A stretch of 64,000 nucleotides of DNA from a bacterium UBP14_UBA6098 (lineage in GTDB: Bacteria > UBP14 > UBA6098), in assembly GCA_002428525.1 (NCBI GenBank), contig DIWU01000014.1, positions 34,977 to 98,976 of the forward strand, in the 5' to 3' direction. Below, in pieces: positions 1 through 9,130 of the stretch. Each line of letters begins with the position of its first letter. Positions within the stretch are counted from its first letter, which is position 1. The notes beneath the pieces were generated by a model. That model ran no database searches and was not told where the DNA came from. It saw only the letters and a list, made by a program, of their open reading frames with translations. Both the position numbers and the translations under genes were made by a program.

Positions 1-2
1 CC

Positions 3-467
3 GACTCAATCGATTTCAAGATCGTCGAGCCGCCGGCCACCGAGCGGGCGCTGTTGGACACCCTCGCGGAGATGGCCGTCGCATATCAGGTTGGCAGGCT
101 CGAAGACGCCGCGGCTTTGGGCTTTCGGTTGTTCGAGATGTCCTCCGGCTCGCCCTACACAGCGCGCGGCCTCATCTTTGCCCGCGGCGCGGCTTGGGAA
201 AAGGGCCTCTGCGATGAGGCACTTAAACTCGATTCGCTTTTCTGGGAATCCTTCGGGGAACCTGCGATTAGATCGAACTTCCTGCCCTATCCCGGCCTGC
301 TCCGCGCGACCGCGGGGATTTGGGGTAAATGCACAAGCAAAACCGAACGGCTGAACCGCCTCGACCGCCTCGCCGCAAAATTCGACGATCCCGAGATTTC
401 GGCGGAAATCGATCACTACCGTCGGGTCTTCGAGGGCAAGGCTCAGTGTAGCACCTGCCCAAAATAA
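3..467 (+). CDS. C-terminal part of an unrecognised protein (truncated by window edge)
   Basis: The reading frame is open from the first bases of the window and ends at TAA 465-467, so the gene starts upstream. About 154 residues are visible. They are rich in Ala, Leu, Glu and Arg with spaced helical stretches such as LEDAAALGFRLFEMSSGSPY, which resembles a TPR-like helical repeat, and end in CSTCPK. A TTG at 54 could start a 137-residue protein but the frame continues upstream without a stop and no ribosome site precedes it. I do not recognise a specific family. The gene converges on proS. Confidence 0.6.
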   Translation, partial: DSIDFKIVEPPATERALLDTLAEMAVAYQVGRLEDAAALGFRLFEMSSGSPYTARGLIFARGAAWEKGLCDEALKLDSLFWESFGEPAIRSNFLPYPGLLRATAGIWGKCTSKTERLNRLDRLAAKFDDPEISAEIDHYRRVFEGKAQCSTCPK

Positions 468-469
468 AA

Positions 470-496
470 GGACACCGGCTCTTTCCGCCGGCGCCC
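470..496 (-). terminator. Rho-independent terminator of proS
   Basis: On the minus strand GGGCGCCGGC pairs with GCCGGTGTCC (10 bp including G-U pairs) around a 7-nt loop, followed by TTTTATTTT. It lies 27 bases past the proS stop codon. The T-run overlaps the end of the converging gene. Confidence 0.65.
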
Positions 497-522
497 TCTA
501 TTCATCGAATGCTCTTGATCCT

Positions 523-2235
523 CTACTCGGATAGCTCCTCGAACAGCCTGTCCCAAAGATCGATGATCGAATCCATCGCATCCTCGATGGAAACCTCGGT
601 GGTCGTCTTCGTCTGGCGCTCGTAAATCTCTATCACACCGTTCTTTACGCCCTTGCCAATCGTCACGCGGATCGGCACGCCGATCAGATCGGCATCCTTG
701 AATTTAACCCCCGGGCGCGCGTCGCGGTCGTCGAGCAGAACATCGATGCCCTCATCGAGAAGCTCCTCGTAAATCGCAGTCGCGACAGACATAACCTCTT
801 CATCCGCGACATTGACAGGTGTGATCACAACCTCGAAAGGCGCAATCGTGATCGGCCAACGAATTCCGTCCCCGTCGGCGGAAAGCTCGATCGCCGCGGC
901 GAGAATCCTCCCGACACCGATGCCGTAACTTCCCATCTGAATTGGCCTTGCGGCGCCCTCCTCGTCGAGGAAGGTCGCGCCCATCGGCTTGGAATACTTT
1001 GTGCCGAGCTTAAAGATATGACCTATCTCGATGGTTCTTATAAGGTTAAGAGGTTTTCCGCAATGAATGCAAGTATCGCCCTCGGCGACCATGCGAAGAT
1101 CGACCTTTTTATACTCGCTAATATCTGTAAGCTTATATCCTACAATATGATAATCGACCTCGTTCGCTCCGGTCGCGAATGGAGCCTCGGAATCGACAGC
1201 CCTATCGACAAGGATCTCGAGCTTGGCATTTAGGCCGATAGGCCCCAAAAATCCTATCGGGACACCGGTGAGTTTGAGCACCTCTTCGGCCTCGGCGGGG
1301 CGAACCTTTTCTCCGCAAACGGCCTGAAGCTTCTCCTCGGAAAGCTCATGATCGCCGCGAAGGCATGCCATCACTGCCTTTCCGGATTGAGTGATATAGA
1401 TTAACGATTTCAGAAGCTGTCCCTGAGGCAGTTTGAGGAAGCCTGAAACCTGCTCGATCGTGCGTTGTTCGGGGGTATGCACCTTGGCCTTCTCGCAAGA
1501 AACCCATTCGACGCTCGTCGGGAACGACTCGGCGATCTCGAGGTTCTGTGCAAAGCCGCATTCACAGGTCGCGATGATATCCTCGCCGGATTCCGAGGGA
1601 ACCATGAACTCCTCCGAGCCGGTGCCGCCCATCATTCCGCTCGACGCGCCGACAACGAAATACTGCAGACCGCAACGCTCGAAGATCCGGCGATAGGCCT
1701 TTTCGTGGAGCTTGTAGGCCTCGTGAAGTTGGGCCTCGTCGGCGCAAAGTGTGTAGGAATCCTTCATCAAAAACTCGCGAACACGGAGGATGCCGGAGCG
1801 CGGGCGCGGTTCGTCGCGGAATTTATTCTGAATTTGATACCATGTTTGCGGAAGCTCTTTGTAGCTCCGTATCTCGCCGCGCGCCAAGTCGGTGATAACC
1901 TCCTCGTGAGTCGGCGCAAGTGCCAGCTCCGTCCCGCGACGATCCTTGAAACGCGTCATGATATCGCCCATGCCGACATCGCGGCCGGTCTCGGCCCATA
2001 GCTCCAAGGGGGTTGTCGAGGGCAGAAAGACCTCCTGCCCGCCGATCTCGTCCATCTCGTCGCGGATGATGTCCATCACGCGGAGCATGGAGCGCCAACC
2101 CAGCGGCAGATAGGTATAGACGCCGGCGGAGAGCTGGCGGATCATGCCGGCGCGGAGCATGAGGATATGCGATTTCACCTGCGCGTCGGCGGGGACTTCT
2201 TTAAGTGTCGGTATAAATGCCTTTGACCAGAGCAT
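523..2235 (-). CDS. proS: prolyl-tRNA synthetase, bacterial type with editing insertion
   Basis: Charges tRNA-Pro with proline in the cytoplasm. The protein is 570 residues, the normal length for the bacterial class II enzyme with a YbaK-like editing domain between motifs 2 and 3. Visible marks are APTHEE (about 107-112), motif 2 FRDEPRPRSGILRVREF (about 139), motif 3 GSYGIGVGRI (about 435) and the C-terminal anticodon-binding domain (about 460-560). A longer frame reaches 2325, but the ATG at 2235 has GAAGGAA eight bases upstream and begins MLWSKAFIPTLKEVPADAQV, the usual family N-terminus, so it was chosen. It is divergent from the DUF1015 gene, with about 210 bases between the two starts. 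Confidence 0.97.
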   Translation of the reverse strand: MLWSKAFIPTLKEVPADAQVKSHILMLRAGMIRQLSAGVYTYLPLGWRSMLRVMDIIRDEMDEIGGQEVFLPSTTPLELWAETGRDVGMGDIMTRFKDRRGTELALAPTHEEVITDLARGEIRSYKELPQTWYQIQNKFRDEPRPRSGILRVREFLMKDSYTLCADEAQLHEAYKLHEKAYRRIFERCGLQYFVVGASSGMMGGTGSEEFMVPSESGEDIIATCECGFAQNLEIAESFPTSVEWVSCEKAKVHTPEQRTIEQVSGFLKLPQGQLLKSLIYITQSGKAVMACLRGDHELSEEKLQAVCGEKVRPAEAEEVLKLTGVPIGFLGPIGLNAKLEILVDRAVDSEAPFATGANEVDYHIVGYKLTDISEYKKVDLRMVAEGDTCIHCGKPLNLIRTIEIGHIFKLGTKYSKPMGATFLDEEGAARPIQMGSYGIGVGRILAAAIELSADGDGIRWPITIAPFEVVITPVNVADEEVMSVATAIYEELLDEGIDVLLDDRDARPGVKFKDADLIGVPIRVTIGKGVKNGVIEIYERQTKTTTEVSIEDAMDSIIDLWDRLFEELSE

Positions 2236-2445
2236 AATGGTTTCCTTCATTTTGTGTAAATTTCGAGGCTGAAAGATATACATAAAACCGTGTTTTAGCA
2301 AGCCCTTCGTTTTTTGGGGTTTCAATCGATTTCCTAATGAAATTTTCTCGACCCGAAAAGTTCAGAATTAGCTTTACTTTAAGGCCATCGGTCGATAATT
2401 TGTTCTTTCACACTTTTAGGCTTAAACAAAGAAAGGATAGTCGAA

Positions 2446-3687
2446 ATGGCATTAGTCAGACCCTTCAAAGGGCTTCGCCCGAAACCCGCATTCGCGCAGA
2501 AGATCGCCTGCCTTCCCTACGATGTTCTCTCGAGCGAGGAGGCGCGAGAGCTTGCGAAAGATAATCTGATCAGCTACCTTCATGTGGTGAAACCGGAGGT
2601 AGATCTCCCCGAACAAACCGACCTCTATTCCGACGAGGTTTACGAGATGGGCGCTGTCAACCTGAAGAGGCTCATCGCCGCCGGATATATGATTCAAGAT
2701 ACCAAGCCGAGATTGTATGTTTACAAACAGGTTATGGGCGACCATTCGCAGATCGGCCTCGTGGCCTGCGCGAGTTGCGACGAGTATGACCGCGACATTA
2801 TAAAAAAACACGAACTCACTCGGAAAAAGAAGGAAGACGACCGAACACGGCATATCTTAACCCAAAACGCGCAAAGCGGACCGGTTTTCCTAATATACAA
2901 ACATAAAGACCAAATCGATGCATTGATAAAGAAAGTCGTTGCCCAAAAACCCATCGTCGATTTCACCGCCGAGGACGGAATCAAGCATACGCTCTGGATC
3001 GTCGAGGATTCGTCGATTGAATCGGCGATAGTCGAGGAATTCGCAAAGATCGACTACCTCTATGTCGCCGACGGCCACCATCGAAGCGCCAGCGCGAGCC
3101 GTGTTTGCGCCCAGCTGAAAGCGAATAATCCCAATCACACCGGCCAAGAGGAATATAACTTCTTCCTCTCGGTGATCTTCCCCGACAACCAGTTGAAGAT
3201 ACTCGATTACAACCGCGCGGTTAAAGACCTGAACGGCAATGACAAAGACGCCTTTATGGAAAAGATCGCCGAGAAATTCGATATCGCCGAAATAGGGCAA
3301 GAGCAATACAAGCCGAATGCGCTTCACGAATTCGGTATGTTCATCGACAAAGAATGGTATAAACTCACGCCCAAGGCCGGTTCCTTCAACAACGCCGACC
3401 CCGTCGCCTCGCTCGATGTCTCGATCCTTCAAGAAAATCTCCTCGCGCCGATCCTCGGAATCGGCGACCCCCGAACCGACGAACGTATCGACTTCATCGG
3501 CGGAATCCGCGGCCTCGGCGAACTGGAAAAGCTCGTCAATACAAAAAAAATGGCCGTCGCATTCGCAATGTTCCCCACCGGAATCGACCAACTCATGGCC
3601 ATCGCCGACGCGGGCAAGATTATGCCCCCAAAAAGCACTTGGTTCGAGCCTAAGCTCCGTAGCGGGATGGTTGTGCATCTATTGTAG
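2446..3687 (+). CDS. DUF1015 family protein
   Basis: A 413-residue protein of the DUF1015 family, widespread in bacteria and some archaea but without an established biochemical role. The family signature is clear: N-terminal ALVRPFKGLRPKP followed by a conserved PYDVLSSEEAR segment, and the central VADGHHRSASASR motif near residues 205-217. The length is typical. The start ATG is preceded by AAAGGA at suitable spacing. The gene stands alone between the divergent proS and the cloverleaf element at 3692. In other genomes the family often lies near serine or phosphoglycerate metabolism genes, but nothing here supports that link. Confidence 0.9.
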   Translation: MALVRPFKGLRPKPAFAQKIACLPYDVLSSEEARELAKDNLISYLHVVKPEVDLPEQTDLYSDEVYEMGAVNLKRLIAAGYMIQDTKPRLYVYKQVMGDHSQIGLVACASCDEYDRDIIKKHELTRKKKEDDRTRHILTQNAQSGPVFLIYKHKDQIDALIKKVVAQKPIVDFTAEDGIKHTLWIVEDSSIESAIVEEFAKIDYLYVADGHHRSASASRVCAQLKANNPNHTGQEEYNFFLSVIFPDNQLKILDYNRAVKDLNGNDKDAFMEKIAEKFDIAEIGQEQYKPNALHEFGMFIDKEWYKLTPKAGSFNNADPVASLDVSILQENLLAPILGIGDPRTDERIDFIGGIRGLGELEKLVNTKKMAVAFAMFPTGIDQLMAIADAGKIMPPKSTWFEPKLRSGMVVHLL

Positions 3688-3691
3688 CTTT

Positions 3692-3842
3692 CAACCGCCC
3701 CCGCCGGCGTCGCAGGCCTTCGAGGGCATAACCCTCGAAGGCCTCCGCATTTTCGCCGCGCACAATCGCTCTCGAAGATCGGCCGATTCATGCGGCGAAA
3801 ATGCGTGGCGCGGAACGCGCGCGACGCCGGCGGGGGCGGTTG
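3692..3842. repeat. cloverleaf-type palindromic element, copy A
   Basis: A 151-bp compound palindrome starting five bases after the DUF1015 stop. The outer arms 3692-3713 and 3821-3842 are a perfect 22-bp inverted repeat containing CCGGCGTCG. Inside are three more palindromes: 13 bp (3714-3726/3732-3744, loop CATAA), 14 bp (3746-3759/3792-3805, loop 32 nt that itself contains ATCGGCCGAT), and a 4-bp hairpin at 3808-3820. The result is a four-way cloverleaf. No protein is encoded. Four related copies occur at 26030, 27301, 46432 and 60893. Confidence 0.85.
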
Positions 3843-3862
3843 GCGGAGTTCGATTTGGGACA

Positions 3863-3891
3863 TTGAAATTGGCTTTATATTTGCGTATTAT
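3863..3891 (+). promoter_or_regulatory. sigma70-like promoter of the TPR-iscU-mnmA operon
   Basis: TTGAAA at 3863-3868 and TATTAT at 3886-3891 are separated by 17 bases. The expected transcription start is near 3898, only about three bases before the ATG at 3901, so the transcript would be almost leaderless. Confidence 0.5.
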
Positions 3892-3900
3892 TAAATGATT

Positions 3901-5556
3901 ATGGTATTGAGGTTTCGTGAAATAGGTCTTTTGCTTCTGCTGTCGGGGGCTTGCCTCACAGCCGAGGTTTCGCCGGCCGCCCTTAAGTATTACATCGACG
4001 GCATGGCCTTCGAGTTCGAGGGCGATTATGATCGCGCGCTGGGTAGCTATCTCATCGCTGAAACCTACGCCCCCGACAATCCGGAGATTCTGCTCACTTT
4101 GGCCGAGCTTTCTTTGGCCTATAACGAACCCGAACAAGCGCTTTCGTGGTTCACTCGGCTTGTGAATATCGACGACCAAAACGTCCATTACAGGCTTGGC
4201 GCGGCTGAGTCCGCGATTGAGGCACGTCAGATTCAGATCGCCTTCGAGAACCTCCAATGGCTGGTCGAGAATAAAAAAGCAGATTACGAAACACGTTTCC
4301 ATTATGCCACTACTCTGTTGGCTCTTGGCAGAGAGCGAGAGGCGATCAAGGAATTGGGCCGCATTGCGAAGGATTTTCCGCAAAGCCCCGACCCGCATGG
4401 CCTTTTGGGAAGCATTCATCTCACAAATAACAACAACAAAAAGGCCATCGAGGCCTTTTCCCGAGCGATAGAAATAGACTCGAGCTATTCCCGCGGCTAC
4501 TCCGGACTGATCGCGGCCTTGGAGGCCGAGGGTAGAATTGCCGAATCGCAGAGCTACCAGCTTCGTTATCTCGAGCTGAATCCCTTCGATCTCGAGGCGC
4601 ACAGACGTTTGATCGGAAGCTTCATCGACACCGGCGACTTCGCCTCCGCCTACGAGATCGCCTCGTCATATATCCGAAAGATGCCGGAGGATTGGCCGAT
4701 TGTCCGCCAGACAGCCTTCCTTGCCTTCACTGTCGGAGATTATGAGGAAGCCGTCCGACATTTTCGAGACTATCTTGTGACCGCTCCAGACGATCGGGAT
4801 GCGATAACATTCTTCGGTCGAGCGCTCTTCGAATGCGGCATGCCCCACGAAAGCATTGCGCAATACAAACTCGCCCTCGATATCCAACGGGACCCCGCCC
4901 TTTTTATCGATCTCGCCCTCGCGCTTTCGGAGGCCGATAGCGCAGACAGGGCATTGGACATCCTCGAAATCGCGCGCACCGAGTTTCCGGAAAATCTCGC
5001 CGTGGTCTTTTACGAGGGCGTGATCTTCTCGCGAAGCCGCGAGTATAAGATGGCCATCGGAAGTTATTCGGAGGTCGTCACTCGCGAACCGGGCAATCTC
5101 CAAGCCCTATTTGGCCTAGGCGACGCACTCGAACGGCTCGGCCTCAGAGATTCCGCAATATCGGTATTTCGGACAATTGTTAAAAAGGCGCCGGAAGACC
5201 CCCTCAGCGCCAACTACCTCGGCTATCTGCTCGTCGAGGAGAATCGCGAGCTTGCCCTCGCGGAAAAACTCATCTCTCTCGCAATCTCTAAGGATCCGTT
5301 AAATCCTTCATATATCGATAGTTATGGCTGGCTTCTTTATCGAAAAGGAAGGTTCCAGCAGGCCCTCGAAAAACTACTTTTAGCCGAGGAACTCGCGGAA
5401 CCCGAAGACCCGGTTATTCTCGAACATATAGGCATTGTTCTCGAAGAAACCGGCGACAGCCTTAGGGCAATCGAATATTATATTCGAGCGATCGAAATCG
5501 ACCCGCAACTTGAAAAATCACGCAAACGCCTCGAGGAGCTACAAAATGGGCAATGA
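3901..5556 (+). CDS. TPR-repeat lipoprotein
   Basis: A 551-residue protein with an N-terminal signal whose LLLLSGAC matches a lipobox, so it is probably an envelope lipoprotein. The rest is a chain of tetratricopeptide repeats, for example YDRALGSYLIAETYAPDNPE, IEAFSRAIEIDSSYSRGYSG and the C-terminal SLRAIEYYIRAIEIDPQLEK, suggesting a protein-binding scaffold. An ATG at 3895 is two codons upstream in frame, but the -10 box ends at 3891, so 3901 fits better. Its end overlaps the IscU-like gene by 11 bases, which makes an operon with iron-sulfur and tRNA-thiolation genes; a functional link is not obvious from the sequence. Confidence 0.85.
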   Translation: MVLRFREIGLLLLLSGACLTAEVSPAALKYYIDGMAFEFEGDYDRALGSYLIAETYAPDNPEILLTLAELSLAYNEPEQALSWFTRLVNIDDQNVHYRLGAAESAIEARQIQIAFENLQWLVENKKADYETRFHYATTLLALGREREAIKELGRIAKDFPQSPDPHGLLGSIHLTNNNNKKAIEAFSRAIEIDSSYSRGYSGLIAALEAEGRIAESQSYQLRYLELNPFDLEAHRRLIGSFIDTGDFASAYEIASSYIRKMPEDWPIVRQTAFLAFTVGDYEEAVRHFRDYLVTAPDDRDAITFFGRALFECGMPHESIAQYKLALDIQRDPALFIDLALALSEADSADRALDILEIARTEFPENLAVVFYEGVIFSRSREYKMAIGSYSEVVTREPGNLQALFGLGDALERLGLRDSAISVFRTIVKKAPEDPLSANYLGYLLVEENRELALAEKLISLAISKDPLNPSYIDSYGWLLYRKGRFQQALEKLLLAEELAEPEDPVILEHIGIVLEETGDSLRAIEYYIRAIEIDPQLEKSRKRLEELQNGQ

Positions 5557-5980
5557 TCTATATTCTAAAAAGGTAATGGACCACTTCGCCGAACCGCACA
5601 ATGTCGGCGAAATCCCCAACGCATCGGCCTCCGGTGATGCCGGAAATCCGCTCTGCGGCGATATGATGCGGTTTTCGCTTAAAATCGAGAACAACATCAT
5701 CGTCGATATCAAGTTTAAAACCTTCGGTTGCGCCGCGGCGATAGCCTCGTCGAGCGTGCTGACCGATATGGCAAAAGGGAAAACCCTCGAAGAGGCCTTC
5801 GCCCTCACGCGCGACAATGTCGTCGAGGAACTCGGCGGCCTTCCCCCCGTGAAGATCCACTGTAGCATACTCGGGCTCGACGCGCTTCGCCGGGCGATAT
5901 GCGAATATTGGCAGAAATCCGGAAAACTCTCCGAACACCCCGAGTGCATCAAGCTTTTTGGGGAACCATCCGAGCATTGA
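5546..5980 (+). CDS. IscU/NifU-like iron-sulfur cluster scaffold
   Basis: A 144-residue U-type scaffold on which Fe-S clusters or sulfur are assembled. The three conserved cysteines are visible: GNPLCGD (Cys37), FGCAAAIASSS (Cys62) and IHCS (Cys106). The N-terminal YSKKVMDHFAEPHNVGEI is the family signature. The start ATG follows GAGGAGC and overlaps the TPR stop; the stop TGA overlaps the mnmA start (TGATG). No cysteine desulfurase gene is in the window. The close coupling to mnmA suggests that this scaffold belongs with sulfur relay to tRNA or with a MnmA variant that uses an Fe-S cluster; that is inference. Confidence 0.92.
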   Translation: MGNDLYSKKVMDHFAEPHNVGEIPNASASGDAGNPLCGDMMRFSLKIENNIIVDIKFKTFGCAAAIASSSVLTDMAKGKTLEEAFALTRDNVVEELGGLPPVKIHCSILGLDALRRAICEYWQKSGKLSEHPECIKLFGEPSEH

Positions 5981-7035
5981 TGCCGCAGATTGGCGAATCG
6001 ATAGATGCCCCGACCCTCGACAAATCGGTTCTCGTCGGCCTGTCCGGCGGAGTCGATTCTTCCGTGGCGGCCTTTTTGCTCAAGGAGGCCGGCGCAAACG
6101 TCACCGGCGTAACCTTCGATCTTAACGAAAACACTCGAAACATCGAAGAAGCTCAGGCTGTAGCCCAATTCCTCGGAATCGAACACCTCGTCGTCGATAT
6201 GAGACAGCGCTTCGAGCATGCGATAATCCGCCCTTTCATCGCCGGCTATTCTAGGGCCTCGACACCGAACCCGTGCATCGAGTGCAACCTCCGAATGAAA
6301 TGGGCCGGCCTCCTCGAAACAGCCGACAAGCACGGCATCGAGATGATTGCCACCGGCCATTTCGCGAGGATCGAAAAGGGCTTAGTCCACCGCGGCATCG
6401 ACCCCGATAAAGACCAATCCTACTTCCTATACCGCATTCAGCGCGAATGGCTCTCGCGGACTGTCTTTCCGCTGGGCGAGTTTTTCAAATCCGATGTCAA
6501 ACAACTCGCCCGACAGATCGGCCTGCCCCTTTCGGACAGGGCCGAATCGAACGATATATGCTTCATGAAAAAGGGCATGTTGGCGAGATTTCTCAGCGAG
6601 GCGGGTGTATCCGATAAACCGGGGGAAATCGTCGATGTGAACGGCAGAACCCTCGGCAAACATAGCGGCTGGGCGTCCTTCACCCCCGGCCAACGCCGCG
6701 GCCTCGGGGTCGCCTCCGCGGAGGGTCGGCTTTATGTCGTCGAGATCGATCCGGCCGAGGCGCGTATAGTCCTCGGGCCGCGTGAAGCACTACTGAAAAG
6801 GACATTTGAGGTCGAAAACACAATCTTCCACGAGAGAGTTCAAATGGGCGACTCGATCGATTGCGACATCCAAATTCGCCATCTCGGAGAGGTAATTCGA
6901 GGCAAGGTTCGCCGCACCGACGAACTCGCCGGAGAGGTTTCGCTGGAAAGGGGGATCTTCGCGCCCGCGCGCGGCCAGTCCGCAGTCTTTTACCGAGAAG
7001 ATGCAGTCATCGGCGGTGGTTATATCCTCGTTTAG
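5980..7035 (+). CDS. mnmA: tRNA-specific 2-thiouridylase MnmA
   Basis: Thiolates U34 of tRNA-Lys, -Glu and -Gln, activating the uridine with ATP. The 351-residue protein has the PP-loop SGGVDSS (22-28), the cysteines NPCIECN (Cys100, Cys103), the TGHFAR motif, and the second catalytic cysteine in SNDICF (Cys195), followed by the C-terminal barrel (FTPGQRRGLGV). A longer open frame begins at 5899, but ATG 5980 overlaps the preceding stop as TGATG, typical translational coupling. The 3' end overlaps the convergent recJ by 4 bases. Confidence 0.95.
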   Translation: MPQIGESIDAPTLDKSVLVGLSGGVDSSVAAFLLKEAGANVTGVTFDLNENTRNIEEAQAVAQFLGIEHLVVDMRQRFEHAIIRPFIAGYSRASTPNPCIECNLRMKWAGLLETADKHGIEMIATGHFARIEKGLVHRGIDPDKDQSYFLYRIQREWLSRTVFPLGEFFKSDVKQLARQIGLPLSDRAESNDICFMKKGMLARFLSEAGVSDKPGEIVDVNGRTLGKHSGWASFTPGQRRGLGVASAEGRLYVVEIDPAEARIVLGPREALLKRTFEVENTIFHERVQMGDSIDCDIQIRHLGEVIRGKVRRTDELAGEVSLERGIFAPARGQSAVFYREDAVIGGGYILV

Positions 7036-8741
7036 AAGTGCAAGTCCCCGATGAAGATATCCTTTATCCTAAGCTGAAGTTGCGGGTAGCCGTAGTAGTC
7101 GTTGGATTCGACCACAAATGCCAAGTTGATCGGCTCGATCGCATTGTCGAGCGCATACTTCATCTCGCCAAATCCGAAGGCGATGGCGTCCAACGCTTTG
7201 CCCCCCGCGCGAATACGAAAGCGCAGATGGTTTTTGCCGACAATCCTCGCCGGCTCTAAAAGCTCCGCGTTCGTGATACAAAAGATAGGCCGCATATTCT
7301 TCGGGCCGTAGGGCGAGAAGAGCTTCAGCCAATCCAATAACTGCATATCGATTTCCGAGGCGTCAATCTTTGCGTCGATCTTCAGCTGTGGAACAAGGTC
7401 TTCCTCGGTCAGCCGTTCGTTGGCGACGCGCAAAAATTCGCGTCGGAAATCCTCGATCTTGTCGGGTTTGATACACAAGCCGGCGGCGTATTTGTGCCCC
7501 CCGAATTTCTCGAGGTGCTCGCTGGATTCCTTGATCGCGTCGAGCAGGTGGAAGCTGGAGATAGTCCTCGCGCTTCCCTGTCCCTCGCCCTCGGCCGTCG
7601 AGATCAAGACAGCCGGACGGTGGTATTTCTCGACCAGTCGGCTCGCGACAATCCCGATAACCCCGACATGCCAGTCGCCGGACTCGATCACGATAGCCTT
7701 GTCGTTATCGAGATCGACTGTTTTCTCGACCAGCTCGACCGCCTTCTCGAATATCTGCTCGTCGAGCTTCTTGCGCTTTTTGTTCTCCTCGTCGAGCAAT
7801 CTCGCCATCTGTGCGGCATAAAAGGAATCGTTGGTTGTTAAAAGCTTAAATGCGCTCGAGGCGGAGCCTATACGCCCGACCGCGTTGAGCCGCGGCGCGA
7901 GGACAAAGACGATATTCCAGCTGAAAAGCTCCGTTCCCCATAGACTCGTCACCTGAAGCAGGCTTTTAAGGCCGGGCTTCTTAGTCGATTCGAGCTGACG
8001 AAGGCCGAACTTCGCAAGAATTCGGTTCTCGCCGGTCAAGGGGACAATATCGGCCACAGTGCCGAGCCCGACTAAATCGAGATGCTCGAAAAGCGCGCCT
8101 TTGTCCTCTCCAAGCTCGTTGAATATAGCCTCCGCAAGTTTGAAGGCCACTCCGACACCGGCCAATTCCCGCGAGGGCGAATCCTCCGCCCCGAGCTTCG
8201 GATCGACAAGGGCAACCGCGTTCGGAAGCCTTTCAGCGGGCTCGTGATGATCGGTGATAACACAGTCTATGCCCTTCGAGGTGGCGTATTCGACCTCATC
8301 GACACCGGTGATTCCGCAGTCAACGGAGATCAGTAGCGTAACGCCCTTGCCGACCGCATCGTCGATACCGCCCTTGCTCAGGCCGTAACCCTCCTCGACC
8401 CTGTCGGGAAGATACCACTCGACATCGGCGCCGAACCGCGTCAAGACAAGATAAACAAGTGCCGTGGCTGTGATCCCGTCAACATCGTAGTCGCCAAAGA
8501 TCACGATCTTCTCGTTATGAGCCAAAGCCGAAATCACCCGCTTGACAGCCTTCTCCATTCCGGGAAGCTCCATCGGGTCTAATAGGTCGTCCAGCGTGGG
8601 ATAGAAGAAGGTCTTCATATCCTTGGCCGTGGTAACCTCGCGGTTGACCAGAATCTGGCTGATTATACGGGGAATATCAAGCTCTTTTGCAAGCTCTCTC
8701 GAAAGCCTCGGATTGATCTGCTCGGCGAGGGTCCAAATCAT
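7032..8741 (-). CDS. recJ: single-stranded-DNA-specific exonuclease RecJ
   Basis: A 5'-3' single-strand DNA exonuclease used in recombination and repair. The 569-residue protein has the DHH-family motifs DYDVDG (84-89), VDCGITG (140-146) and ITDHHEPAE (162-170), and later EKFGGHKYAAG of the DHHA1 domain, followed by a C-terminal OB-fold region. The length is normal. ATG 8741 has AGAAAGGGGATCC upstream; an in-frame upstream start at 8777 lies almost at the rnpB 3' end and is less likely. The gene is probably read from the same direction as rnpB, 38 bases downstream of it. Confidence 0.95.
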   Translation of the reverse strand: MIWTLAEQINPRLSRELAKELDIPRIISQILVNREVTTAKDMKTFFYPTLDDLLDPMELPGMEKAVKRVISALAHNEKIVIFGDYDVDGITATALVYLVLTRFGADVEWYLPDRVEEGYGLSKGGIDDAVGKGVTLLISVDCGITGVDEVEYATSKGIDCVITDHHEPAERLPNAVALVDPKLGAEDSPSRELAGVGVAFKLAEAIFNELGEDKGALFEHLDLVGLGTVADIVPLTGENRILAKFGLRQLESTKKPGLKSLLQVTSLWGTELFSWNIVFVLAPRLNAVGRIGSASSAFKLLTTNDSFYAAQMARLLDEENKKRKKLDEQIFEKAVELVEKTVDLDNDKAIVIESGDWHVGVIGIVASRLVEKYHRPAVLISTAEGEGQGSARTISSFHLLDAIKESSEHLEKFGGHKYAAGLCIKPDKIEDFRREFLRVANERLTEEDLVPQLKIDAKIDASEIDMQLLDWLKLFSPYGPKNMRPIFCITNAELLEPARIVGKNHLRFRIRAGGKALDAIAFGFGEMKYALDNAIEPINLAFVVESNDYYGYPQLQLRIKDIFIGDLHF

Positions 8742-8779
8742 TGGATCCCCTTTCTGTGCTGTGCAGAAATCGGACAAAG

Positions 8780-9130
8780 TGATTCGATTCTATAAGCCGG
8801 GTTCTGTCCCCGAATATCGGGGGGCGCCCATCTATCTAAATGCCGAATTGCTTCGACACTTCTGCGGCCTACCCGAGGGTCACAGGGGGAAGTCGCCCCT
8901 ACCCTTCTATTTGGCCTTGCTCGACGCGGGGTTTTCCGCGGCCTTGCCTCTCGACAGACCGAGCGGTGTCTTACCTCCGCACTTTTCACCCTTACCCCCG
9001 AGGGGGCGGTATAGTTTCTGTGGCACTTTCCGTCCTTCGGAATAACCGAAAGCCCGGGATTATCCCCGGCGCGCTGACTTCTCGAGCCCGGACTTTCCTC
9101 CCCATTGGGGCGGACGCCCGAATCGAATCA
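8780..9130 (-). ncRNA. rnpB: RNase P RNA, bacterial type A
   Basis: The catalytic RNA that removes 5' leaders from pre-tRNA. Read on the minus strand, it has the conserved GGGAGGAAAGTCCGGGCTC block near 9105-9085, GGAAAGTGCCACAGAAA near 9035-9015, and the 3' region GACAGAACCCGGCTTATAG near 8808-8790. The ends form the P1 helix: TGATTCGATTC (9130-9120) pairs with GAATCGAATCA (8790-8780), 11 bp, which sets the boundaries at about 351 nt. An AT-rich TTATATCTT just upstream may be its -10 region. The gene is followed closely by recJ. Confidence 0.95.

Noticed and set aside
3691..4602. A 303-residue minus-strand reading frame opposite the TPR gene
   Set aside because: It is the antisense shadow of TPR codons and of the cloverleaf element; the plus-strand gene has a signal peptide, repeats and operon overlaps.
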